A stretch of DNA of 22,337 bases from Ignavibacteria bacterium (GTDB taxonomy: Bacteria; Bacteroidota; Ignavibacteria; UBA10030; UBA6906). The position numbers and the translations under genes are program-made. Shown here piece by piece: positions 1 through 6,867 of this stretch. The stretch spans positions 1-22,337 of the forward strand of contig JAOUDE010000007.1 in NCBI GenBank assembly GCA_029859455.1. The letters run 5' to 3'. The notes under the pieces are model-generated. The model was given only the letters and a program-made list of their open reading frames with translations, ran no database searches and had not been told where the DNA came from. The stretch's first letter is position 1. Each line of letters opens with the position of its first letter.

Positions 1-2836
1 CGGTATTCCTCGCAACAGAGATCATCACAAGCTCCCGTCGGAGCCGCTCGATGATCATCGGCGAGACGTTCCCTCCACCGTTCCCCCGCACATCCACGAT
101 CAGTCCCTTCTTCCGCGTCTGCGGATAAAAGTGCTTCACGAACTCGTTCAACCCGTTCGGACCCATGTCAGGAATATGCAGGTACCCGATCTTCCCATCG
201 GTCGCTCTTGAAACCTTCTCGATGTTCCCTTCCACCCACTTGTAGTAGTACAGCCCCTGTTCGTCTGCGATCGGGATAACGACTGTTTCCCGGCTTCCCT
301 TCTCCTGAGGACTTCCGTTCACCCTCAGGGTCACCTGGTTGCCGACAGTGCCGACGAGAGACTCGTAGATATCGGACATTTCGCTCGTGAGCTTGCCGTC
401 CACGGCGATGATGTACTCACCCTCACGGGCATCCACGCCGATCTCGGTCAGCGGAGAACGAAGACCGCTGTCCCAGTTCTGCCCCTGCAGGATCTCGGCA
501 ATCTTGTAGAAGCCGGTCTCAGCGTCACGTTCCAGCGCCGCGCCGAGCAGACCGGTCTGAATCCTCTCCGGCCGCGGGTAATCACCGTCGCCAACGTAGG
601 AATGACCAAGATTCAGCTCGCCGATCATTTCGCCAATAATGTAGGTCAGATCGGCGCGATGGTTGACGAACGGCAACAGGGCGGAATAATTGTCGCGCAT
701 GGCGGCCCAGTCGACTCCATGCATATTGGGTGCGTAGACAAAATCACGCATTTGTCGCCAGCATTCCGCAAAGATCTGGTTCCATTCCGCCCGACGGTCC
801 AGCTTCACCTTGAGCCCGCTGATATCAAGTTTGTCTTTCGCATCGATCTTGGAACCTGGCAGATCGATAATGTGGTACGATCCCGCTCCGCCGATCAGCA
901 TCTTCTTCCCGTCGGCCGAGACCTCGAAGCCGCCGTACTCGCCCAGCTCCGTTTCTTTCTGAGCATCCAGATCGTACATCATCAATTTGGTTTTCGGGTC
1001 CTTGCTCCCGCTCCGGTTATAATACAGCTTCGATCCGACGGAGACCAGGTTGCTGTACCCTGCAGGGTCGACCGGTATGACGGTGATCCTGTCCTGAATC
1101 CCCTCAAGATCAACCTGGACCGTCACCTCCTTCTTGCCCCCCTCTTCCTTTTTCTCCTCCTCTGCCTTCTCACTCTTGACCGCCACCTCATCGCTCTTCG
1201 GTTTGAACGGTGAATCTGTTCCCTTTGCGAGGGTCAGCAGGTAGATTTTTCCCATGTCTGCATAGGAGTGGTTCCATTCGGTCTGACTGTAGGTAGGACT
1301 GAACGTACGGTCAGAGATGAAGAAGAGATATTTGCCATCCGCACTGAACCTGGATCCGTATGAGTCAAACCAGCCGTCAGTCACAGCAGTGCTTTTCTTC
1401 CGGTCAACCGAGTACAGATACGTGGTTGCCATCTGTTCTTCCTCGAACTGAGAATAGGTGATCCACTTGCTGTCGGGCGACCATGCATAATCGGAGATTT
1501 CCCATGCCGTGGCCTGCGCTACCTGAGTGACAGACTTCGAATCGATATCGACATACTGGAGGCGGAGTTTCTTGTCGGACCATAGCAGTTTCCTGCTGTC
1601 AGGCGACCAGATCGGCTGATACTTGTAGGTGTCAGCACCCTCTGTCAGTTGAACCGCCTCCCCCTTTCCATCCTGGGCGACCAGGTACAGCTCATCTTCA
1701 CCTGTTGCATCCGACACGTACGAAATCCATTTCCCGTCAGGCGACCATTTCGAATTACGCTCATGGACTCCGGGGCTTTCAGTCAGATTCCTCGTCGCCC
1801 CGTGCTTCGCGGGAACGGTAAAAATATCACCGCGCGCACCGAATAAGGCACGGTTGCCGTCCGGCGCGATCTCGAAATTGGCGACACTCTTGCTGACATC
1901 GATAATTCCATCTCGTCCGGAGACAAGATCTTCATGAAGAGCGACGGTCACTTTGCTGACCTGCTCCGTGGCGAGATCCAGCGTGTAGAGATATCCGCCA
2001 TTCTCGAACACAATCGCTTTGTCTCCGACCGATGGAAACTTTACATCGAACTCTGTAAAATTCGTTACTTTCCTTGTCTGATTCGTTGTAAGATCGACGA
2101 CGAAGATATTCATTCTTTGATCGCGGTCGGAAAGGAAATAGACCCTTTCTCCTGCCCACATCGGAATGATGTCCTGAGCTGGATTGTCGGTCAGTTTTGT
2201 CAGCCCCTTTGTTTCAAAGTCGTATACCCAGACCTCATCCGCCTGTCCACCCCGGTACCGCTTCCAGGTCCGGAACTCACGGAACACCCGGTTGTATGCC
2301 ATCTTCTTCCCGTCATCTGAGAACGAGCAGAATCCTCCGCGGGGAAGAGGAAGCTGGCTGGAGAGCCCACCCTCCGCTGAGACCTCGTAGAGCTGTCCGA
2401 TAAAATCGTTCGGCTCATGCATGCGCGAGCGGTAGACGATGGTGGCGTTGTCGCGCCAGTCCATAACGATATTGTTCGGGCCCATCCGGTCCGACACATC
2501 GTCGCGGCCGAGCGTAGCTGTGTAGGTAACTCTTGTCGGAACACCGCCGGTCGACGGCATGACGTAGACTTCGGTATTTCCGTCGTACTGTCCGGTGAAC
2601 GCGATCCGGCTTCCGTCCGGCGAGAACCTTGCAAACAGCTCGTTGCCATCGTCGCTGGTGAGCTTCCGTGCCGTTCCGCCCGTGACGGCGACGGCGTAGA
2701 GATCACCGGCGTACGAAAAAACAATCTGGTTCCCATGAATCGTGGGAAAACGGAGAATGCGTGCATCGTCGAACGCATGCGACAATGGTGTCAGAAAGAG
2801 AAAACAGAAGAGGAAAAAACTGATGCAGAAAGCCAT
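1..2836 (-). CDS. Tricorn-type S41 peptidase, secreted, C-terminus cut by window edge
   Basis: This gene encodes a tricorn-protease homologue, a large serine peptidase that trims peptides; the window holds about 945 codons and the last 100 or so are missing. Residues 1-24 form a hydrophobic signal peptide, so the protein probably acts in the periplasm or at the surface. Beta-propeller repeats follow, with PD40-type motifs such as FARFSPDGSRIAF near residue 70. A Lys/Glu-rich insertion lies at about 548-575. The C1 region carries NLGHSYV with the likely catalytic His745. A PDZ domain covers about 775-850. The S41 core begins with LIVDVRGNGGGNVS, where Ser925 is the expected nucleophile; the later catalytic Glu lies outside the window. 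The start at 2836 has GAAAGG placed well upstream; an in-frame ATG at 2857 is possible but has no clear Shine-Dalgarno. The gene diverges from a two-component system. The family call is secure; the substrate is unknown. Confidence 0.93.
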   Translation of the reverse strand, partial: MAFCISFFLFCFLFLTPLSHAFDDARILRFPTIHGNQIVFSYAGDLYAVAVTGGTARKLTSDDGNELFARFSPDGSRIAFTGQYDGNTEVYVMPSTGGVPTRVTYTATLGRDDVSDRMGPNNIVMDWRDNATIVYRSRMHEPNDFIGQLYEVSAEGGLSSQLPLPRGGFCSFSDDGKKMAYNRVFREFRTWKRYRGGQADEVWVYDFETKGLTKLTDNPAQDIIPMWAGERVYFLSDRDQRMNIFVVDLTTNQTRKVTNFTEFDVKFPSVGDKAIVFENGGYLYTLDLATEQVSKVTVALHEDLVSGRDGIIDVSKSVANFEIAPDGNRALFGARGDIFTVPAKHGATRNLTESPGVHERNSKWSPDGKWISYVSDATGEDELYLVAQDGKGEAVQLTEGADTYKYQPIWSPDSRKLLWSDKKLRLQYVDIDSKSVTQVAQATAWEISDYAWSPDSKWITYSQFEEEQMATTYLYSVDRKKSTAVTDGWFDSYGSRFSADGKYLFFISDRTFSPTYSQTEWNHSYADMGKIYLLTLAKGTDSPFKPKSDEVAVKSEKAEEEKKEEGGKKEVTVQVDLEGIQDRITVIPVDPAGYSNLVSVGSKLYYNRSGSKDPKTKLMMYDLDAQKETELGEYGGFEVSADGKKMLIGGAGSYHIIDLPGSKIDAKDKLDISGLKVKLDRRAEWNQIFAECWRQMRDFVYAPNMHGVDWAAMRDNYSALLPFVNHRADLTYIIGEMIGELNLGHSYVGDGDYPRPERIQTGLLGAALERDAETGFYKIAEILQGQNWDSGLRSPLTEIGVDAREGEYIIAVDGKLTSEMSDIYESLVGTVGNQVTLRVNGSPQEKGSRETVVIPIADEQGLYYYKWVEGNIEKVSRATDGKIGYLHIPDMGPNGLNEFVKHFYPQTRKKGLIVDVRGNGGGNVSPMIIERLRRELVMISVARNT

Positions 2837-2909
2837 GGGAGCCCTTTCAGGAATCATGTCAGAATGGGGGTTGTCAAACGGATGTCCAAGATGCTGCGAT
2901 GGGAGAACT

Positions 2910-3029
2910 AACGTATGGAAAATGCGCTCAATGTTCAAGACCGGAGCACGGTGAGGGGCAGCCCGTTAGAAAGCGTTAAGATCGGAAGCCGTGCATTGCT
3001 TTTGGGAATCCGCGTTGCTACCATACGTT
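2910..3029. promoter_or_regulatory. Divergent intergenic region with inverted CCATACGTT motif pair
   Basis: CCATACGTT occurs on the plus strand at 3021-3029 and, perfectly inverted, at 2910-2918. On the plus strand, TTGCTT (2996-3001), a 17-bp spacer and TACCAT (3019-3024) form a sigma70-like promoter for the response regulator, and the motif overlaps its -10. On the minus strand, a TTGAAC box, a 17-bp spacer and TACGTT fall at the same relative place ahead of the tricorn gene. The motif could be a shared operator or simply similar promoter cores. The sequence match is certain; the function is inferred. Confidence 0.45.
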
Positions 3030-3067
3030 GATTCCTGCATGGAAGATTTCATTTACTTACCGATTGG

Positions 3068-3772
3068 ATGAGGAAACGACTGGAGACACACAGGATACTT
3101 CTCATTGAGGACGAGAAGAAGCTCTCCGCCGTTGTTGCCCGGCATTTGACCGGGGAGGGGTTCGCCGTTGAGTCATCCCCGGACGGGGAGGGCCTGATGA
3201 AACGACTTGCAGGAAGCTCCTTCTCGCTGATCATCCTAGATCTCAATCTCCCCCGGAAGAGCGGGTTTCAGCTTCTCCTCGAGCTTCGCGCCGAGTATGC
3301 CACCCTTCCGGTCCTCATCCTTTCAGCACGTGACGGCGTACCGGACAAAGTGCGCGGCCTCCTTCTGGGAGCAGACGACTACCTCACCAAACCTTTTGAC
3401 CTGAGCGAACTATCGGCCAGGATGCAGGCGATCCTCCGGAGGGCGCATCCGGCACCACAAACAACCCTCTCCGCCGGTGATCTCACAATGGATCTTCTCA
3501 ATCAGAAAGTACGGCGGGGATCAGCGGATGTTACCCTGAGCCGGAAGGAGTACGCGCTGCTGGAGTTCTTCCTGAGAAACAAGAATCAGATCCTGACCAG
3601 AAAAAGAATCGCTGAACAGGTTTGGGGCTACACGTTCGACACGGGAACGAATATTGTCGACGTTTACGTGAGCTACCTACGGAAGGCGATCGATGATGGT
3701 GCATCCCAGAAACTGATCCAGACGGTTTTCGGGCAGGGATATATGCTCGCGGATGATGGTGACAGGAAGTGA
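3068..3772 (+). CDS. OmpR-family response regulator
   Basis: This encodes a cytoplasmic two-component response regulator of 234 residues, the usual length for the OmpR/PhoB family. The receiver domain (about 9-125) shows the acidic pair Glu14/Asp15, the phosphoacceptor Asp58 in LIILDLNLP, the switch Ser86 in LILSARDG and the conserved Lys108-Pro109 in DYLTKPF. The winged-helix DNA-binding domain covers about 135-230, with typical TLSRKEYALLEFFLRN and YVSYLRKAI segments and a final GQGYML. No strong Shine-Dalgarno precedes the ATG, and the few extra residues before RILLIEDE leave the exact start somewhat open. It overlaps the downstream kinase by 4 bp and is almost certainly its partner. The target genes cannot be read from the protein; the flanking tricorn gene and the downstream membrane protein are candidates. 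Confidence 0.95.
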   Translation: MRKRLETHRILLIEDEKKLSAVVARHLTGEGFAVESSPDGEGLMKRLAGSSFSLIILDLNLPRKSGFQLLLELRAEYATLPVLILSARDGVPDKVRGLLLGADDYLTKPFDLSELSARMQAILRRAHPAPQTTLSAGDLTMDLLNQKVRRGSADVTLSRKEYALLEFFLRNKNQILTRKRIAEQVWGYTFDTGTNIVDVYVSYLRKAIDDGASQKLIQTVFGQGYMLADDGDRK

Positions 3773-5160
3773 CATCGTTTCGTCTGAAAATCGTTCTCTG
3801 GTACACCGCCGTGGCAATGCTCACCCTGATCATATTCCGGTTTGCGACTGTTCAGGTTATCCGGGAATCACTGTATGCGGAACTCGACGAGTCGCTCAAC
3901 GGGGAACTCGTCTGGATCAGAGCAATGCTAGCAGCAAACAAAGCCCGGGATCTTCCCGACAAAGAGATCAGGGAAGAGATCCTGACCAGGAGCAGGGTCA
4001 GTCCACGCAAGGAATTCATCGAAATCTATGACCGGGAAGGGGAGGAATATTTTCGCTCTCCCAATCTCGCGGAAAGCGATACCCTCCGACTCCTCGTGTC
4101 GGTTGTCGATGCTGACTCGGTCCTGATCCAGCAATTCAGGGACCATCAACTGAGAATGATCGCCTGGAGGGCTTCTGATTTTGAAATCTATATCGGATAT
4201 CCGCTGACCGATGTCAACGTCGCGGTCGACGAGATCACCTCTTCGCTTCTCTTCCTGATTCCACTTTCAATCGTCCTGTTCGTAATCGGGGGAATGTTTC
4301 TTGGCACACGGTTTGTAAAACCGATCAAGGAACTGCGGGTCTATGCCGAGAAGCTCGTGGACCAGCCACTCGATCGTGATCTCCCGGAAGTTTCCTCAGG
4401 AGCAAAAGACGAAGTCGGTCTCCTCGTGGACCAGATCAACACGATGGTCTACCGGCTCCGTTCCAGTATGCGTCAGGTCCTCAGTTTTTCAACCCTGGCC
4501 TCACACGAGCTACGCACGCCTCTTGCCATCATCAGGAACGAGCTGGAGGAAGTTCTGAGAGACGGGACTTCGCCGGAGATCATCAAAGAGGCCCTTGCCT
4601 CGACGTACGACGAGGTTCTCCGGTTAAACCGTGTGGTGGATGACCTCCTCAATCTCGCGACGATGCGGGCGGGAACATTCCGCCTTGAGAAGAAGACCGT
4701 CCCGATCCATTCCTTACTCCACGATTTTGCAGAGGATGCAGACCTGCTCTGTCAGTCAAAGGGGATTACGCTCGAGACCTCGTTCCAATCCCCTGTCGAC
4801 ACCGATGTTGATACACAGCGTTTCAGGACTGTTCTTTTCAACCTCCTCGATAACGCGGTCAAATACACACCATCCGGCGGTGAAATTCGGATCCGCAGCC
4901 TCGTTCACCAGCAATGGATGCTCCTGGAGTTTTCCGACACGGGACCCGGAGTAAAGGAATCCGAACTCACTCACATTTTTGATCCCTTCCGGCGTGCAGA
5001 AAGTGAGGGCAAGGACCCCGGCGGGGTTGGGCTTGGCCTCGCGCTCGCCCGATACATCGTGGAAGCCCATGGTGGATCAATCCGTGCAGAGAAGACTCCG
5101 TCCGGAACTGCATTCCTCATTACGCTCCCCATTTCACGCAATACGCCTGAAACCGCTTAG
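3769..5160 (+). CDS. HAMP-domain sensor histidine kinase
   Basis: This encodes an inner-membrane sensor kinase of 463 residues, partner of the preceding response regulator. Transmembrane helix 1 is at about 8-30, an extracytoplasmic sensor region without a recognised fold spans about 31-155, and helix 2 is at about 158-180. A HAMP linker runs to about 235. The HisKA domain carries the phosphorylated His246 in ASHELRTPLAI. The HATPase domain has the N-box Asn362 in NLLDNAVKY, the G1 motif DTGPGV at Asp390, the F-box HIFDPFRR and the G2 box GVGLGLALARYIVEAHGG. All catalytic elements look intact. The start is a GTG at 3769 whose first bases overlap the regulator's TGA stop (GTGA), implying translational coupling. 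The architecture resembles CusS/MprB-like kinases, but the signal cannot be inferred. Confidence 0.95.
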   Translation: MTSFRLKIVLWYTAVAMLTLIIFRFATVQVIRESLYAELDESLNGELVWIRAMLAANKARDLPDKEIREEILTRSRVSPRKEFIEIYDREGEEYFRSPNLAESDTLRLLVSVVDADSVLIQQFRDHQLRMIAWRASDFEIYIGYPLTDVNVAVDEITSSLLFLIPLSIVLFVIGGMFLGTRFVKPIKELRVYAEKLVDQPLDRDLPEVSSGAKDEVGLLVDQINTMVYRLRSSMRQVLSFSTLASHELRTPLAIIRNELEEVLRDGTSPEIIKEALASTYDEVLRLNRVVDDLLNLATMRAGTFRLEKKTVPIHSLLHDFAEDADLLCQSKGITLETSFQSPVDTDVDTQRFRTVLFNLLDNAVKYTPSGGEIRIRSLVHQQWMLLEFSDTGPGVKESELTHIFDPFRRAESEGKDPGGVGLGLALARYIVEAHGGSIRAEKTPSGTAFLITLPISRNTPETA

Positions 5161-5245
5161 AAACTTCTAACATCCCTGAATCCTTTCTAACTGGGAAGGA
5201 CCGGTGATCCACCGTATCTTGGTGATGGTAATCCATTACCAGGAG
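5157..5245 (+). promoter_or_regulatory. Palindrome-rich leader before the CxxC membrane protein
   Basis: Four symmetric elements crowd this short gap. TTAGAA-AC-TTCTAA (5157-5170) spans the kinase stop codon. A second TTCTAA at 5185-5190 lies exactly 20 bp, about two helical turns, after the first. CGGTG-ATC-CACCG is at 5202-5214. TGGTAAT-CC-ATTACCA is at 5226-5241 and runs into the AGGAG Shine-Dalgarno (5241-5245), which is 7 bases from the ATG. The spacing of the TTCTAA copies would suit an OmpR-family dimer, and the last palindrome could act as an operator or as a small hairpin near the ribosome site. These roles are inferred. Confidence 0.45.
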
Positions 5246-5252
5246 CTTATCG

Positions 5253-5879
5253 ATGTTCGCATCCCCCGGAAGACTGTCGTTCATGACTTCAACAATGAAC
5301 CGAATTCGTACAATGCATACGCTCATAAAGATGACCGTCGCTGTCCTTCTGATGAGCCTGGTCGCCCTCCTCGATTATCTGTCAGGGAGTGAACTCAGCT
5401 TTTCCATCTTCTATATTTTTCCGGTTCTGGCCACTTCGTGGTTTGTCGGTCACAGAGCTGCGCTGACGATGGCAGTCCTCAGCAGCGCCGTGTGGCTTGC
5501 CGTTGACACAGCGGCCGGCGCTACGTATTCACACTATCTGATCCCAATTTGGAACGCACTGGTAAGACTCATCTTCTTTGTGGTGGTTGGTGTTGTGGTT
5601 CCGCACCTCAGGCTTGAAATCCAGCATTCTCATCTCGCACTGAAACGTCTGACCGAGCTGCTTCCGATGTGTGCGTGGTGCCGCAACATTCGTGATGCTG
5701 AAGGCGCATGGTCGAGTCTGGAAGAGTACATCGAAACGCACACCGGCTCGGAAGTCACCCATGGCATCTGTCCCAGATGTATCGACAAGCATTTCCCCCG
5801 TCAACGTGGGGCTGCGGGAGCCGGTGATCTGAACCCGCACACACAGCCTTCGGTTAGCCCTCTGACGACTATCACTTAA
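5253..5879 (+). CDS. Four-helix membrane protein with CxxC/CPxC tail module
   Basis: The protein has 208 residues and no assigned function. Four hydrophobic helices lie at about 22-40, 48-64, 68-86 and 100-117. The region starting LLDYLSGSELSFSIFYIFPV resembles membrane sensor domains seen at the N-termini of bacterial kinases and diguanylate cyclases. A short coiled stretch follows, then a soluble module LLPMCAWCRNIRD...HGICPRC with Cys140, Cys143, Cys173 and Cys176. I recognise this module as one often found next to PAS domains or sensor kinases. The four cysteines suggest zinc binding or a redox pair. No kinase or output domain is attached. The start is well supported by AGGAG seven bases before the ATG. 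The residues after about 182 look unstructured. It sits 92 bp behind the sensor kinase and may be an accessory sensor for that system. Confidence 0.8.
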   Translation: MFASPGRLSFMTSTMNRIRTMHTLIKMTVAVLLMSLVALLDYLSGSELSFSIFYIFPVLATSWFVGHRAALTMAVLSSAVWLAVDTAAGATYSHYLIPIWNALVRLIFFVVVGVVVPHLRLEIQHSHLALKRLTELLPMCAWCRNIRDAEGAWSSLEEYIETHTGSEVTHGICPRCIDKHFPRQRGAAGAGDLNPHTQPSVSPLTTIT

Positions 5880-5896
5880 TGGGAGATACTTCCTTG

Positions 5897-6380
5897 ATGA
5901 AGCGATTTGGTTTTGCGGTCAGCCTTGTAACGATGACTCTGATCCTGCAGGCGACTCCCGTCCGGGCCCAACTGGCATGGGATCAACAGGAGAGCGGGGT
6001 CAGGGCGGCCCTGCGGGACGTGTCGATGTCAGCCGGCGATATCGGCGTCATTGTCGGCAATAACCGGACAATTCTCAGAACCTCCGATGGTGGGACCTCG
6101 TGGGGATCCATTCAAAGCGGCACGACATCCAACCGGCTGGGGTGTCCTTGACGGCATCGGGACTCGGCCTTGTGGCTTCACGCTTCACCGGTCGGCGTTT
6201 GTAACGGTAAGAATTTTTGATTCGTCGGGGAGGTCTGCAGGGATTCTGGCGGAAAAGGAGTTCGAACCCGGACACCATGCTCTGACATGGAATGCTGCCG
6301 GGATGGCGAGCGGGACTTACTTTTATCAGATCGAATCGGAGGGAGACGTCGCAGTGAAGCGCGCTGTGCTCTTGAGGTAG
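5897..6380 (+). pseudogene. Collapsed YCF48-like secreted protein with T9SS-type C-terminal domain
   Basis: Two fragments of one secreted protein lie in different frames. The first (from 5897, stop at 6151) has a signal peptide MKRFGFAVSLVTMTL... cleaved near VRAQ. It then carries a single beta-propeller blade of the YCF48/photosystem-stability-factor type (GNNRTILRTSDGGTSWGSIQSGTTSN). The reading frame then breaks at about 6124-6170. The second fragment, in another frame and ending at 6380, begins near FTLHRSAFVTVRIFDSSGR and ends GTYFYQIESEGDVAVKRAVLLR. That is the classic form of a T9SS or FlgD-like C-terminal sorting domain. Intact relatives carry many blades between these parts, so the gene appears to have lost its interior and shifted frame. 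An upstream ATG at 5879 overlaps the previous stop (TAATG). The protein is presumably non-functional. Confidence 0.75.
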
Positions 6381-6387
6381 TACAGCG

Positions 6388-6448
6388 GCCCGGAGGGGGC
6401 ACCCATAAGTCGGCCAAGACCATCCCCATGTCGACGACCCCTCCGGGC
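6388..6448. repeat. 11-bp perfect inverted repeat between convergent relics
   Basis: GCCCGGAGGGG (6388-6398) and CCCCTCCGGGC (6438-6448) are perfect inverted copies with a 39-bp spacer. The element begins 8 bp after the stop of the upstream pseudogene and lies between two convergent broken genes. There is no T-run after either arm, so it is not a textbook intrinsic terminator. It could be a remnant of a small inserted element, a bidirectional terminator or a structured RNA. Confidence 0.55.
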
Positions 6449-6452
6449 TATG

Positions 6453-6476
6453 CGGCGGCGTTCAGCTTCCCGCCGC
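6453..6476. repeat. GC-rich hairpin GCGGCGG/CCGCCGC
   Basis: A perfect 7-bp inverted repeat, GCGGCGG then CCGCCGC, is separated by about ten bases. It lies just beyond the stop of the minus-strand transpeptidase fragment (6496). As RNA it would form a strong hairpin. No U-tract follows, so terminator function is uncertain. Confidence 0.45.
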
Positions 6477-6495
6477 AATCAGCTCGTCGTTATAC

Positions 6496-6846
6496 CTACC
6501 AGCGGGCCTTGTGATAGTCAACTCCGCGCAGCCCCTCCCGGTCCGCGCCGCGGAGGACGCGGATCAACTGATCGATCGATTCGGGATTACTCGTTGGACC
6601 AAACCACGCAGGGATATAGCCGCGTCGTTCGTAGAACAACGGAAGCGCTGTGGATGCATAGACGACTTCGTCACCAACGCTTATTCCAACTCCGAACTCG
6701 CTCGCCTCGATTCTGTTCCGAAGAACCTCCTCCGGCTCAGTCGCAAGCTGAGCCATCGAAGGAGTGCTCCAGAGAAACAGAAAACCCGAAACCAGTAATT
6801 TTGCGAAATCGCCGGGTCCGGGCTTCCTCACGTCATGTGTTGTCAT
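6496..6846 (-). pseudogene. N-terminal fragment of an L,D-transpeptidase (YcbB/LdtD-like)
   Basis: This fragment of about 116 codons has a signal peptide (KLLVSGFLFLWSTPSMAQ). It continues with LRNRIEA...LPLFYERRGYIPAWFG and LIRVLRGADREGLRGVDYH. That series matches the scaffold region at the start of YcbB/LdtD-type L,D-transpeptidases, enzymes that make 3-3 cross-links in peptidoglycan. Whole relatives are about 500 residues and end in a YkuD catalytic domain with an essential Cys. Here the frame stops directly after YHKARW and no catalytic domain follows on this strand. The start is either ATG at 6846 or TTG at 6852. It begins only about 20 bp after the pntB stop, so it may be transcribed from the pnt operon. 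It is best read as a truncated, probably inactive relic, though a short secreted product cannot be excluded. Confidence 0.7.
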
Positions 6847-6867
6847 AGTCAAGAACAGTCGCGCCCC

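Noticed and set aside
602..2911. Several plus-strand open frames over the tricorn gene
   Set aside because: They lie antisense to a continuous minus-strand peptidase frame with recognisable motifs and have no family features of their own.
6388..6476. Classical intrinsic terminator
   Set aside because: The inverted repeats are strong but no T-run follows on either strand.
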